This document shows, piece after piece, positions 45,731 through 58,028 of a DNA stretch of 64,000 bases. Position 1 is the stretch's first letter. The number at the start of each line of letters is the position of its first letter. The notes under the pieces were generated by a model. It saw only the letters and a program-made list of their open reading frames with translations. It ran no database searches and was not told the DNA's origin. The DNA is from Elymus sibiricus (Eukaryota; Streptophyta; Magnoliopsida; Poales; Poaceae): the NCBI GenBank assembly GCA_039707655.1, contig CM077663.1, forward strand, positions 436,931,830 to 436,995,829, in the 5' to 3' direction. The position numbers were made by a program, and so were the translations under genes.

Positions 45731-46902
45731 CCATCTGCAACCGTTGCTTGGTCCATCTCTAAAGGTTTGGCTGGGTGGTGTTCAAGATAAATATAGTGGA
45801 GCATACCAGTGCGCTGTCTACTCTGCGCTCATTTGCTTGAGTGGTACTCAAGTCAGTCAGAGGATCTCCATCAAGTTAGGAGAGGGTAAGAAGACCGGAT
45901 CTGTTGTTAAGCATTGATGATGGTGGTACAAAAGCGTAGCGAGTCAGAACCAACAGCAGAGGAATATCTTCTTCTTTTGTATTTTGAGAGTAAAAACGTT
46001 CAGAGGTGTTAATGTGTAAACTGTCTGTCTGTATTTGGAGCCAGTTGATATAAAATATCCGCCCATACTTGAGTTTGTTCGTTATTATGTGTTAATAATG
46101 AGCAAGTTAAGATTTGAGAGGGGTGCAAGTGAGCCAGTACGTAACACCACCTCTCCACCTACCTTGAGAGTTTCACAACAGCACGGCTTCTGTTCAGATC
46201 GTCACCGACGGACCAAGGAGCCAAAGCAAAGCCACCCATCAGGTGAGTTGATGAGTTGTTCGTGTCCGCTTGCTCTCGGGTGCGGCCATGGAAAGGGCCC
46301 AATTTTCGGCTCCGGTGGCAAAAAACGAAAATCGTATAAAGGGAAATACAGTGACGTCAAAAATGATCAAGTACACCCGGTCTCTGCAAGTCTGCAGCGA
46401 CACACGATCAAAAGCTAGCCGAGACATCATCCTGGTGGGCAATTCCTGCCCCCGTAGCCGTAGGCCTTCAAAAATTATACTATGTCCCCTAAAAACATGA
46501 GAAAAAGAGTACAAATCGATCATGTCACACGACCGACACCTGTGTGCTATGGTCTAACATATTTTAACGGCATTGCTCGTGAGCCACATGTTTTTTTTTT
46601 TTTTTTGTAATACAGCCTCATTGTGTGGATTGTGAGCGGCACTGGGAGAAAAAGGAATAGAGGGTGGATTGCATATTCCAAAATTTCCAAACCAGCTGAA
46701 TGTGCTACGTACTTAAATTGGAATCCACAACAAGATTGTTGGATAATACTCTTTTCTAGAGGCGCTTCACAGACGATTTTTTTATCAAAAGGTCATTATG
46801 CTTATGTTTACCATAAGTTTAGGACCCTGATAATTACCGAAGGTCAGATTCTGAGATGCCCTCGCGCGAACGTTCCATGGGGCAGGGACAAGAGAGCGAA
46901 CG
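45731..46902. other. Intergenic stretch, partly similar to 19.7-21.6 kb
   Basis: No gene is recognised. 46253-46750 shares short collinear phrases with 19764-19950, 20727-20790 and 21520-21640 (gttgttcgtgtc, gatcatgtcacacga, gcctcattgtgtg, attggaatccaca). A 16-base T run lies near 46591-46606. Confidence 0.5.
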
Positions 46903-46918
46903 ATCTCCCAGCGCGACT

Positions 46919-47342
46919 TTTTTATTTTTAGGGGTAAACCAAGCTTTTATTGATCAAATTCCACATGGAGTGAGATACAGAAAGGGTCATGGGGTTCGAC
47001 CATCCAAACATGTCGCCCCTGATCCAATGAATGAGAAAACTTGGCTAACCTATCGGCATCACCATTCGCGGCTCTGCCTTCGAAAATAAAATTACAACCA
47101 AAAGAAATTTTCCTAAGGTTTATTTCCTTGATTATCGCCCCATATGCACCGCAGCTCGAGTTATTGATGTCGTTGACCACCTGCTTTGCATCAGATGCAA
47201 TTATAAAATTTTGAAGCATTAAATCTTGTGCTAGGGACAGTCCCTCCCTACATGCTATTGCTTCAAGCATTGGCACATCATTTATCCCATTGATCACTAG
47301 AGCCGAACTTCCCAGGAACAGCCCATTTGAACAGTCCCTCCA
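46919..47342 (-). pseudogene. LINE 3' fragment with RNase H domain
   Basis: The minus-strand frame at 47297-46947 encodes PMLEAIACREGLSLAQDL, then FIIASDAKQVVNDI and RAANGDADRLAKFS. This is the RNase H-like domain (RVT_3 type) that ends many plant LINE ORF2 proteins. The fragment is 5'-truncated, and its 3' end (left) is followed by a T-rich tail. A perfect 16-bp duplication atctcccagcgcgact flanks it (46903-46918 and 47343-47358), so the insertion is recent. It is not a host RNase H gene. Confidence 0.9.
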
Positions 47343-47358
47343 ATCTCCCAGCGCGACT

Positions 47359-49925
47359 AATCTGGGGCACTTTCACATGGGCTGCCCGCGAGAAAAGGAA
47401 AAACTATTGAACGGGCTAGGCCCAAGTATTGTGTTCCAGAAAAAATGATTGTCTGATAATGAAAAAACCAAAGAAATGATGAAAACATTGCCACTAATAA
47501 GATGCAAAAAAAATTGCGATTGCCAATTTTTTTAAGAAAATAAAGTTTATAAAATTTCCCAAGACTCTTAAATGCCATCTAAAAAAACAAAATCTAAAAA
47601 AATACTTGAATTTAGCATGGCAAAAATGCGTAAATTAGCCACAAACCTCCAAAATACCAAGCCAACACATACAGTCACACAAAAAGGCATCTTAAAACAG
47701 TTTAAAAAGTCAAGATTTTTTTTTGTTTTCTAAATGCACCCAAACAAATATATGGGCCCCTAGCCAGCGAGCGAAAAAAGGATCAAGATAAAAAACATAA
47801 CATTTGCCATGCTATACACAAAAAGAATTTGCCATGCCAAACTACCACATATTACTGATTTCAAACCTATATTTAAATAAATCAAAAGAGAGTTGTCGTT
47901 TTATAGATAATATATTTGCCATGGATCTTAAACTAAAATTTACCAATGTTCTGAAAACTAGCTATGCTATGACAATGCAAATTGTCATGTATCCAAAATT
48001 TAAAATTGCCATGGATGTAAAATTGCCATAGTCCGGGAAAGTAATTTGCCATGGATGTGGAATTAAATTTGCCATAGAACTAAATTTTCATGTGGTGAGG
48101 ATTTTTTTTGTAAAAACTAAAATAAACTACCATGAAAACTTCCATAGCAAAAAATGGTTATGATTCTCTGCCATGGGAAACAAACATAACATGTTTGCCA
48201 TGGCAAAAGCCTTAAAATCTATTATAAGACAAATTTCTAAACTTGCCTTCTGATCAATACAAAACTTGTGTAACATTGCCATGAACTATGCAGTATTTTC
48301 CTAACAGTTTTGCCATAAAATAGAATTCAACTACTATAGTTTTTTTTGACATGGCACCTATACATACATCATGTCAACTTGATGTCAAAAAAAGTTGGTT
48401 ATGTTTCTTTGCCATGGCAAAAAACATGACATTTTTACCATGGCAAAAAAACATGACATTTTTGCCATTGCAAACTTTAAAAAATTGTTATAAAAACAAT
48501 TTTAAAACCTGCCATCTGATCAAAATAAAAATTGACATGCTATGTACCAAACATTTGCCATGCTACATACAAAGGATTTTCCATCCCCGTTACAGAAAAC
48601 GTGTGGTTGTACCCCCCCCCCCCCACAAAATCCCTAATCAATTTTTTTCCATGTTATGTCTATGACATTAGCCATACTACGCACACAGAATTTGCCATGC
48701 CCAACTACCACATAGCAATGTTTTTGAAAACATGCAAAGCATATGTAGTTAAAAAGAAAAGGAAAAAGTGAAATTGCCATGTTGTAGACATTAAAATTGC
48801 CATGGTTATTGAACAAAATTTACCATGGCTCTAAAAAATGGAATTTGCCATTTATATGAATCTAGCTATGTCCCAGCAGTGCAATTTGCCATGTCTCAGA
48901 AATTTAAATTTTCCATGGATGTAAAACTTGCCATGGTGCAAGAAACTAATTTGCCATGGATTTCAAAATCAATTTGCCATGGCAAACAAACATAACATGT
49001 TTGACATGGAAAAAACCTTCAAATATATTATAAGAACAATTTCTAAACATGACATCTGATAAATACAAAACTTATCTAACATTGCCATGAACTATGAAAC
49101 ATTTTCCTAACATTTTTGCCATAAAATTCAATTTAGCTACTATAGTTTTTATTGCAATGGAACCTATACATACATCATGTCAACTTGATGTAAAACAAAG
49201 TTGGTTATGTTTCTTTGCCATGGCAAAAAACATGACAATTTTGCCATTGCAAACTTAAAAAGTTTGTTAGAAGAACAATTTGTAAACTTGCCATATGATC
49301 AAAATACAAAATTGCCATGCTATGTACTGAACATTAGCCATGCTTCATACAAAGGGTTTGCCATCCCTAGTACAGAAAAGGTGTTTTTGTACCCCCCCCC
49401 CCCCCGACCCGTAACGAAAATTTTGCCATGTTATGTCTATGACATTTGCGATACTACGCAGACAGAATTAGCCATGCCCAACTACCACCTACCATTTTTT
49501 AAAAACATGCAAAGCATATATAGTTAAAAAAGGGAAATTGCCATGTTGTAGACAATAAAATTTCCATGGTATTGAACTAAAATTTTCCATAGCTCTGAAA
49601 AATAAATTTGCCATGTATATGAATCTAGTTATGTCCCGGCAGTGCAATCTGCCATGGATGTAAAACTTGCCATGGTGAAAGAAAGACAATTTTCCGTCTG
49701 AAAACATTTCAAACATTCATACAATTTGCCATCAGAAACAATTAGCCATGTGAACATTTCGAACATTCATACAACTTTTCCATGTGGACATTTCAAAAAA
49801 CATTCATACCATTTGCCTATGGGAAAAGATATTTACAATTTGGCATGTCAAATCTTTTTTTCCAAAAAAGTTGCCATTGCAAATTTTATGTAGCTACCAT
49901 GGCAAGATATCATTTAATTGTTATT
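47359..49925. repeat. AT-rich field of TTGCCATG motifs with about 0.8-kb tandem units
   Basis: Dozens of TTGCCATG / CATGGCAA words occur in AT-rich sequence. Larger units repeat: attgccatgaactatg near 48275 and 49081, and gccatgcccaactaccac near 48692 and 49471, with a diverged relative near 47829. C runs lie at 48615-48631 and 49391-49406. The field continues at 59454 after the Sabrina-like insertion. No ORF is meaningful. It may be the subterminal region of a large DNA transposon, but I cannot identify its ends. Confidence 0.7.
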
Positions 49926-51331
49926 TGATGCGTCTCCAACGTATCCACTTTTCCAAACTCTTTTGCCCTTGTTCTGGACTCTAATTTGCATGATTTGAAT
50001 GGAACTAACCCGGACTGACGCTATTTTCAGCAGAATTGCCTTGGTGATATTTTTGTGCAGAAATAAAAGTTCTCGGATTAACCTGAAAATTTACGGAGAA
50101 CATTTTGGGAATTAATAAAAAATATTGGCGAAAGAATCAACTTCAGGGGGCCCACCACCTGGCCACAAGCCAGGGGGGCGCGGCCACCCCCCTAGGGCGC
50201 GCCCCTGTGGCTTGTGGGCCCCCTGTTGCTCCTCCGACCTCGTTTCCACGTCTATATATTCCTATTCGGGGAGAAAAAAAATCAGAGAGAAGAGTTCATC
50301 GCGTTTTACGATACGGAGCCGCCGCCACCTCTTGTTCTTCCTCGGGAGGGCAGATCTGGAGCCTGATTTGGGCTCCGGAGAGGGGAAATCGACGCCGTCG
50401 TCATCACCAACCATCCTTCATCACCAATTTCATGATGCTCTCCGCCGTTCATGAGTAATCCCATCGTAGGCTTGCTGGACGGTGATGGGTTGGATGAGAT
50501 TTACCATGTAATCGAGTTAGTTTTGTTAGGGTTTGATCCCTAGTATCCACTATGTTCCGAGATTGATGTTGCTATGACTTTGCTATGCTTAATGCTTGTC
50601 ACTAGGGCCCGAGTGCCATGATTTCAGATCTGAACCTATTATGTTTTCATGAATATATATGTGTTCTTGATCCTATCTTGAAAGTTGTAGACACCTATTA
50701 CGAGTTATGATCCGCATCCCCCAGGGTGACAATAACTGGGATTCTTTCCGGTGATTACCGTAGTTTGAGGAGTTCATGTATTCACTAAGTGCTAATGCTT
50801 TGGTCCGGTTCTCTATTAAAAGGAGGCCTTAATATCCCTTAGTTTCCCTTAGGACCCCGCTGCCACGGGAGGGTAGGACAAAAGATGTCATGCAAGTTCT
50901 TTTCCATAAGCACGTATGACTATATATGGAATACATGCCTACATTACATTGATGAATTGGAGCTAGTTCTGTGTCACCCTATGTTATAACCGTTGCATGA
51001 TGAATGCCATCCGACATAATTATCCATCACTGATCCATTGCCTACGAGCTTTTCATATATTGATCTTTGCTAAGTTACTTTTCCGTTGCTACTGTTACGA
51101 TCACTTCAACACTGCTACTGTCACTTTTGCCATCGTTACCATTACTTCCATACTACTTTGCTACTGAATACTTTGCTGCAGATATTAAGTCTTTCAGGTG
51201 TGGTTGAATTGACAACTCAACTGCTAATACTCGAGAATATTCTTTGGCTCCCCTTGTGTCGAATCAATAAATTTGGGTTGAATACTCTACCCTCGAAAAC
51301 TGTTGCGATCCCCTATACTTGTGGGTTATCA
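49926..51331 (+). repeat. 5' LTR (1406 bp) of the Sabrina-like element
   Basis: It runs from TGATGCGTCTCCAACG to GTGGGTTATCA. A TATA-like ctatatat lies at 50252-50259. It is collinear with 58043-59448 without gaps. Confidence 0.93.
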
Positions 51332-51409
51332 AGACCTTTTTCTGGCGTCGTTGCCGGGGAGCATAGCTCTATTCTCTGAGTCACTTGGGATATATATCTG
51401 TTGATCACT

Positions 51410-54163
51410 ATGAAGAATTTGAAAGATGCTAAGACTAAGATCTACCCCTCAACTACGAGGACAGGTAAGGAACTGCCATCTAGCTCTGCACTTGATTCAC
51501 CTTCTGTTATGAGTAAATTTGCGACACCACCACCTGCTAGTAATTCTGATATGTCGCAAGTAATTGATGATGCTACTTCTGCTATGCATGATGCTTATGA
51601 TGATACTTTGCTTGATAATACTGTGCCACTGGGTGAATTTCTTGATGAACAAATTGCTAGAGTGAATGCTGAAACTGATGATATTTCTGAGTCCGATGAA
51701 ATTATTGAAACTGAACACTATGATACACCTGCTAGACCTAGCTCTCCTAGATATGAATTGCCTGATATCCCTGAAGGATATGTTATGGAAGGAGAGGTAG
51801 CTAGGGACTTTCTTGCTTGTAAGGATAGAGATGATCTTAAGAAATTGCTTCGCAAGTGGAAAGAAAAATCTTTGAATGCTAGAATGCAATATGATCCCAA
51901 GTTTGCTACTTCACCTAGCTTTGTTACTGATAAGGATTATGAATTCTCTGTTGATCCTGAGTTAATTACTTTGGTTGAATCTGATCCTTTCTATGGTTAT
52001 GAATCTGAAACTGTTGTGGCACATCTTACTAAATTGAATGATATAGCCACCCTATTTACTCATGAGGAAAAAATTCGCTATTATTATATTCTTAAGTTGT
52101 TTCCTTTCTCACTAAAGGGTGATGCTAAGATATGGTTTAATTCTCTTGCTCCTGGTTGTGTGCGTAGTCCCCAGGATATGATTTATTACTTCTCTGAAAA
52201 ATATTTTCCTGCCCATAAGAAACAAGCTGCCTTGCAGGAAATATATAACTTTGTGCAAATTGAAGAAGAGAGTCTCCCACAAGCTTGGGGCAGGCTTCTC
52301 CAATTACTTAATGCTTTGCCTGATCACCCTCTCAATAAAAATGAAATACTTGATATCTTTTATAATGGACTAACCGATGCTTCTAGGGACCACCTAGATA
52401 GTTGTGCTGGTTGTGTTTTCAGGGAACGAACTGTTGAACAAGCTGAACTATTATTGAATAATATTTTGAGCAATGATATTGATTGGACTATTCCCGAACC
52501 ACCTCCAAAGCCAACTCCGAAGAAAAGAGGTATTCTATTTCTCAGTCCTGAAAATATGCAAGAGGCAAAGAAATCTATGAAAGAAAAAGGTATTAAAGCT
52601 GAAGATGTTAAGAACCTACCACCTATTGAAGAAATACATGGTCTTGATAACCCGACACAGGTAGTAGAGGTAAATTCTCTCCGTAGATTTGATGAAGGAG
52701 ATATTCCTTATAATAAGCCTGCTAGCCAATGCTTGGATGAATTTGATAACTTTGTGGTCAAGCAAGAAAATTTTAATGCTTATGTTAGTAGACAATTGAA
52801 ACATAATGCTTACATGCTTGATCGCTTGGGTGATTATTTGAGTAAAACTGTCAATGATCTTAAGCTTATTAGTAAACATGCTTCCATGGTAACTACTCAA
52901 GTAGAACAAGTACTTAAGGCTCAAAATGATTTCCTTAATGAAATGAATAGTAAGAACAATGATCATTTTGTTAAAGTTGTGACTAGAGGTGGTAGAATGA
53001 CTCGGGAACCTTTGTATCCTGAGGGCCATCCTAAGAGAATTGAGCAAGATTCTCAGAGAGTTAATACTGATGCACCTAGTCGTTCCAATAAGAGTAATAA
53101 AAAGAATGACGATAGGACTTTGCATGCTGCTAGTGAACCTGTTATAGATACACCTGAGAACCCAAATGATATTTCTATTTCTGATGCTGAGACACAATCT
53201 GGTGATGAACATGAGCCTAGTGATAATGTTAATGATGATGTTCATGTTGATGCTCAACCTAGTAATGATAATGATGTGGAGATTGAACCTGCTGTTGATC
53301 TTGATAACCCACAACCTAAGAATAAGAGATATGATAAAAGAGACTTTGTTGCTAGGAAGCACGGTAGAGAAAGAGAACCATGGGTTCAGAAACCTATGCC
53401 CTTTCCTCCTAAACCATCCAAGAAGAAGGATGATGAGGATTTTGAGCGCTTTGTTGAAATGCTTAGACCTGTCTTTTTGCGCATGCGCTTGACTGATATT
53501 CTTAAAATGTCTCCTTATGCTAAGTATATGAAAGATATTGTGACTAATAAAAGAAAGATACCGGAAGCTGAGATTTCCACCATGCTTGCTAATTATACTT
53601 TTAAGGGTGGAATGCCAAAGAAACTAGGAGATCCCGGAGTACCTACTATACCATGCTCTATTAAAGGAAATTATGTTAAAACTGCTTTATGTGACCTTGG
53701 AGCTGGTGTTAGTGTCATGCCTTTCTCTTTATATCGTAGACTTGATTTGAATAAGTTGACACCTACTGAGATCTCTTTGCAAATGGCTGATAAATCAACT
53801 GCTTTACCCATCGGTATTTGCGAGGATGTGCCCGTTGTGGTTGCAAACGTTACTATCTTAACGGACTTTGTTATTCTTGATATTCCCGAGGACGATAGTA
53901 TGTCGATCATCCTTGGTAGACCCTTTTTGAATACTGCAGGGGCTGTTATTGATTGCAACAAGGGCAATGTCACTTTTCATGTTAATGGTAATGAGCATAC
54001 GGTACACTTTCCGAAGAAACAACTTCAAGTTCATAGTATCAATTCAATTGAAAAGGTTTCAACGATTATTATTGGAGGCTTTGAATTCCCTCTACCTACT
54101 GCCAAGAAGAAATATGATATACTTATTGTTGGGGACATGCATATCCCCATTGAGGTAACCTAG
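51410..54163 (+). CDS. Gag-protease polyprotein of the Sabrina-like element
   Basis: An intact frame of about 917 codons beginning at ATG 51410 (MKNLKDAKT). The acidic N-terminal region is followed by the retrotransposon gag core at about residues 200-360 (KLFPFSLKGDAKIWFNSL, YFPAHKKQAALQEI, LFYNGLT-like IFYNGLTDASRDHLD). A charged linker comes next, and then an aspartic protease around residue 760: DLGAGVSVMP carries the catalytic Asp, and IILGRPFLNTAGAVID the second conserved block. No zinc knuckle is obvious, which is common in this lineage. Gag would form the particle and the protease would mature it. The frame stops shortly after the protease instead of running into RT. The long open frame suggests recent function. 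Confidence 0.9.
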   Translation: MKNLKDAKTKIYPSTTRTGKELPSSSALDSPSVMSKFATPPPASNSDMSQVIDDATSAMHDAYDDTLLDNTVPLGEFLDEQIARVNAETDDISESDEIIETEHYDTPARPSSPRYELPDIPEGYVMEGEVARDFLACKDRDDLKKLLRKWKEKSLNARMQYDPKFATSPSFVTDKDYEFSVDPELITLVESDPFYGYESETVVAHLTKLNDIATLFTHEEKIRYYYILKLFPFSLKGDAKIWFNSLAPGCVRSPQDMIYYFSEKYFPAHKKQAALQEIYNFVQIEEESLPQAWGRLLQLLNALPDHPLNKNEILDIFYNGLTDASRDHLDSCAGCVFRERTVEQAELLLNNILSNDIDWTIPEPPPKPTPKKRGILFLSPENMQEAKKSMKEKGIKAEDVKNLPPIEEIHGLDNPTQVVEVNSLRRFDEGDIPYNKPASQCLDEFDNFVVKQENFNAYVSRQLKHNAYMLDRLGDYLSKTVNDLKLISKHASMVTTQVEQVLKAQNDFLNEMNSKNNDHFVKVVTRGGRMTREPLYPEGHPKRIEQDSQRVNTDAPSRSNKSNKKNDDRTLHAASEPVIDTPENPNDISISDAETQSGDEHEPSDNVNDDVHVDAQPSNDNDVEIEPAVDLDNPQPKNKRYDKRDFVARKHGREREPWVQKPMPFPPKPSKKKDDEDFERFVEMLRPVFLRMRLTDILKMSPYAKYMKDIVTNKRKIPEAEISTMLANYTFKGGMPKKLGDPGVPTIPCSIKGNYVKTALCDLGAGVSVMPFSLYRRLDLNKLTPTEISLQMADKSTALPIGICEDVPVVVANVTILTDFVILDIPEDDSMSIILGRPFLNTAGAVIDCNKGNVTFHVNGNEHTVHFPKKQLQVHSINSIEKVSTIIIGGFEFPLPTAKKKYDILIVGDMHIPIEVT

Positions 54164-54937
54164 TGTTATTCGAAAATTCTCCGGTTTCATGTCATTCGAA
54201 AAGGTTTTGTCAATAAGACTTGATCAACCTTATTGATGGATACTTTTGAGGAGCATGAGATGGATGAATCTAGAAAGCACAACTCTCTGTACCCAACTTT
54301 CACTTTCTATTATTTAGATTAAATAAAGCAAAAATGCTATTATTCTCCTGTTTTCTATTTTATTCGTGCAATAGAAAAATGCCCTGAAAATAAAAGCCCT
54401 CAGAATGCCCTGAAAATTTAGTATGATTTTTTCTAGAATATTTAAGAATTTTTGGCACCGAGTATGCATCAGGGGGCTGCACCAGTGGGCCACAAGCCTG
54501 CCGGGTGGGCGCGCCCCTGTGGCTTGTGGGTCCCACGTGGGTCCCCCTCACTTATTCCAGCACCCATCCACTTCTTCTTTACCCAGAAAAAATCCCACCA
54601 TTGCTCAAACCCGTGTTCTAGCTCATTTTGCTGCCATTTTTTATCTCCTTGCTCAAAGCTCCATTTGCAAAACTGTTTTAGGGGATTGCTCTTCGGTATG
54701 TGACTCCTCCAATGGTCCAATTAATTTTTGTTCTAGTGCTTTATATATTGCAAACTTTTGCTGCTGTGGTGACCTTGTTCTTGAGCTTGCATGTCAAATT
54801 TATATGGTCCCAAGTAGTTTTGATGCATGATATAGCTTCTAGGCACTTGTGGGAGAAGTTGCTATGAGTTTTATTGAGTTTTGTTCACTTTTATTTGGAG
54901 TCACTAAAAATTTCAGAATTAATTTTCAGCGAAAAGG
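54164..54937 (+). promoter_or_regulatory. Internal spacer with an LTR-like segment (about 54340-54600)
   Basis: Blocks of the element's own LTR recur here in the same order but diverged: cctgaaaattta, cagggggc with gccacaagcc, gggcgcgcccctgtggcttg with tgggtccca, and an agaaaaaatc block. In the LTR the same blocks lie just before and around the TATA region (50080-50280). The segment precedes the downstream ORF and could act as an internal promoter; this is inference. Confidence 0.5.
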
Positions 54938-56011
54938 ATGATGAGGAGATTATTAAGAGGCTCTTCAAGCCGGGCTTTTAAAGAAAAAGAAAGTGAGAAG
55001 CCTAAATACAATATCCCTCGTACCACGGAGGTTCGTCCATGTGAATGGCCCAGTGAAGCATTCTTGAGGGCGGCCGGAATTTATGAAGATTTTTACCATC
55101 TAGCAGAAAATGCAGGCATCACCGACTTCCTCAACGATAATTGTGAACAGTATCTCCTACTTACTAATACTTTCGTGCAAAATTTTCATTTTTGTCCTAG
55201 GAAGAATCCTCCCATGGTAGAATTTCATTTATATGATGTGCCTAAGGAAATGTCACTTTACGATTTTTGCAATGTTTGCAAAATACCTCATGAGGGCAGC
55301 ATCAGTGAACCACGTCCTAGAGACATGGAGGATTTTATTGCCGCAATCACTGTAGGAGAAGAGAGAGGGGTGTCAAAGGCAAGAGCGGCTAGTGTACATT
55401 TTCCTGTTTTATGCTATTATTCATTATTTGCGGGGAGATGTTTAGTTGGTCGTGGTGAGAGCGGAAGTCTTGGTGCCCCTGACCTAGCTATTTTGCGCCA
55501 TGCTTTACTTGCTGATAGAACTTTTAGTCTGGGCGCTATAGTGGCCCAACAGTTGAACATAAACCGTTAGAAGGGCCCTATATTCGGAGGTATCTATGCG
55601 TCTCGTTTAGCTAAACACTTTGAGATACCTATTAGGCTTGATGAGGAAGATGAAATGTTGCTTCCTACAAGACATTTAGATTATAATAGTATGGTAGCAC
55701 ATGATTTTATTAAGAAGGATAATGATAAAAGGCTGCTTTACAACTTAGTATTTAGTCAAGGTACTTGTGAGATTATTACCCTGCCTGCTCCTTCTTTGTT
55801 CGATATTCATTCAGGCAGGTACACTATTATGCCTGATGACATCTACCGATATTGGGGTTTGTCGCAACCCCCAGCACCTGAGCCGGCACCAGCTCTTGAT
55901 CCATACCAAGCTCCGGTTTTCCAGTGGGAGCCACAGGAGGTCGCTAATCAGTGGGACCCTCAGTATCCTCCGGAGTACCCAGGAGAGGGTTATTTCCGGC
56001 CGTGGCCCTAG
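54938..56011 (+). pseudogene. Downstream ORF of the Sabrina-like element, one in-frame stop
   Basis: The frame starts at ATG 54938 (MMRRLLRGSSSRAFKEK) and contains WPSEAFLRAAGIYEDFYHLA, NFHFCPRKNPPMVEFHLYDV, KEMSLYDFCNVCKIP and APDLAILRHALLADRTFSLG. After a TAG at 55568-55570 it continues in frame with GGIYASRLAKHFEIPI to YFRPWP and a stop at 56011, about 357 residues in all. The position matches the extra 3' ORF of Athila-lineage elements, and the sequence resembles the plant-mobile or ATHILA-ORF type of protein. I see no clear signal peptide or transmembrane segment, so calling it envelope-like is not supported. Its function is unknown. Confidence 0.7.
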
Positions 56012-56032
56012 ACCAACTTAGGCCAAAAGCCT

Positions 56033-56046
56033 AAGCTTGGGGGAGT
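56033..56046 (+). other. Second copy of the polypurine tract
   Basis: The 14-mer aagcttgggggagt here is identical to the real polypurine tract at 58029-58042, directly before the 3' LTR. It follows the downstream ORF by about 20 bases. Confidence 0.7.
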
Positions 56047-58028
56047 ACGTATTTCTCACCGACATTACATTCATGTTCACACACTCATTCCAGTTGTCGG
56101 TGTTAATACTTTTTCATTGTATCATCCATGGTAGTTTATTTCCTTTTCTTGCTTTCTTCTTGTGTGTTTGTTTAACCTTGAGAAAATCCAAAAAAAATTA
56201 GTTCTAGCTTTACCTTCTAGTTTGTTTAGTTGTAGTATTAAAAGAAAACCCAAAAAGATTTCTCGTTCTTCTTTTTGCTTGTTGGAGCTTTCCCGTGTAA
56301 ATAGTTTTCTTTTCTTCTTTGGGTCGTACGGAGAAGACCACGATGAAAATGTTGAGTAGCTCTCATATGCATAATTGTTTATCCTACATAGAGCCCATAT
56401 TACTTTGGCTTCTCCTTTGAGTTATTATTTGCAGATTCCATCTTAGTCCAATGCACGTGCACTCTTATTATTATTCACATCGTTCGGTCGTGCAAGTGAA
56501 AGGCAATAATGACGATATATGATGAAATGACTAAGATGGAGAAAAGCTGGTATGAACTCGACCTATTTTGTTTTTGTAAATATGATTAGCTCATCGTTCA
56601 GGATTCAGCTCATTATGGGTTTAACATGTCTACAATAACAATTAGAGATTATAGTTACTCATGCCATGCTTAATTAGCTAAGAGTGGATAATGGTTTGTC
56701 TTGAGTGCCAACATGCATATTAAAATGGTTGTGATATAGTATGATAGAATGGTATCCTCCTCTGAATGATTCGAGTGGCTTGACTTGGCACATGTTCACG
56801 CATGTAGTTGAAACAAAACCAACATAGCCTCCACGATGTTTATGTTCATGGTGATTTATGTCCTACTCATGCTTGCATTCAATATTGGTTAATCTTAAAG
56901 CATGTTGATGACTGTTGTCGCTCTCTAGTTGGTCGCTTCCCAGTCTTTTGCTAGCCTTCACCTGTACTAAGCGGGAATACTGCTTGTGCATCCACTTCCT
57001 TAAAACCCAAAGTTGTTCCACATGAGTCCACCATACCTGCCTATATGCGGTATTTACCTGCCGTTCCAAGTAAATTTGCATGTGCCACTCTCCAAACCTT
57101 CAAATAAATATTCCGTTTTGTATGCCCAAATCGCTCATGTAGTGACTGGGGGCTGTCAGTATCTTCCATGCTAGGTGGGTTATTCTCACGATTTGTGTTG
57201 ATTCACTATCATTCACGAGAAAGTGGCTGGTAATCGGAATGCCCAGTTCCATGCTCAAAATTCAAATCAAATTATAATAAACAAAACTCCCCCAGGATTG
57301 TGTTTGTATGGACGGTACCCGTGGATTCGGCCCGCCGTGGAGTGTGATTGATCTGGTGGAGGGGGAGTAAAATTTTACTATTCTGTTTGGGAACCGCCTA
57401 TAATGTATCTAGCATGGAAGATATCGAGATCTCTTAGTTGTTATGTTGGCAGTGAAAGCATACCTCTCAAAATTATTATTCATCCCTGTTTTAAAAGCTC
57501 GAGCTTTGGCACCTCTGCAAATCAATGCTTCCCTCTGTGAAGGGCCTATCTATTTTACTTTACTGTTTAGTCACCATCCTCTTATAAAAGGCACCAGTTA
57601 GAGAGCACCACCGTCATTTGTATGCTTTGCTATTAATTGATTTTGAGTATGAGTATGACTGGATCTCTTTTACCATGAATTACAATGTCTAGTCAGTCCT
57701 TGTTCCCTAGAGGTGCTCTGCATTTATGTTTTGCGGTCTCAGAAAGGACTAGCGAGATACCATTATGTCATATTGTATCATGATTGTTTTGATAAAATTG
57801 TTGTCATTCGAGACTTATTATTATTGCTCGCTAGTCGATTATGCCATTTGATATGAGTAAATGTGAGACCTAAATGTTATTGTGAATATGTTTAGTCTAT
57901 AATCTTTGCTGAAAATCTGAACATAAGTTAGACATATTTACAACAGCAAGATCAAACAGAGTTTGTAAAAGTTTTTCTTTATCACTTTCAGTTTATCAAC
58001 TGAATTGCTTGAGGACAAGCAAACGTTT
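56047..58028. other. Long non-coding 3' region of the Sabrina-like element
   Basis: About 2 kb without a credible coding region between the two polypurine copies. I see no nested insertion. Such long 3' spacers are usual in Athila-type elements. Confidence 0.6.

Noticed and set aside
46947..47297. A host RNase H-like gene
   Set aside because: It is bounded by a 16-bp target duplication and a T-rich tail, so it is the end of a LINE.
54938..56011. Envelope-like gene in the Sabrina-like element
   Set aside because: The position suits an extra Athila-type ORF, but no signal peptide, transmembrane segment or cleavage site is visible.
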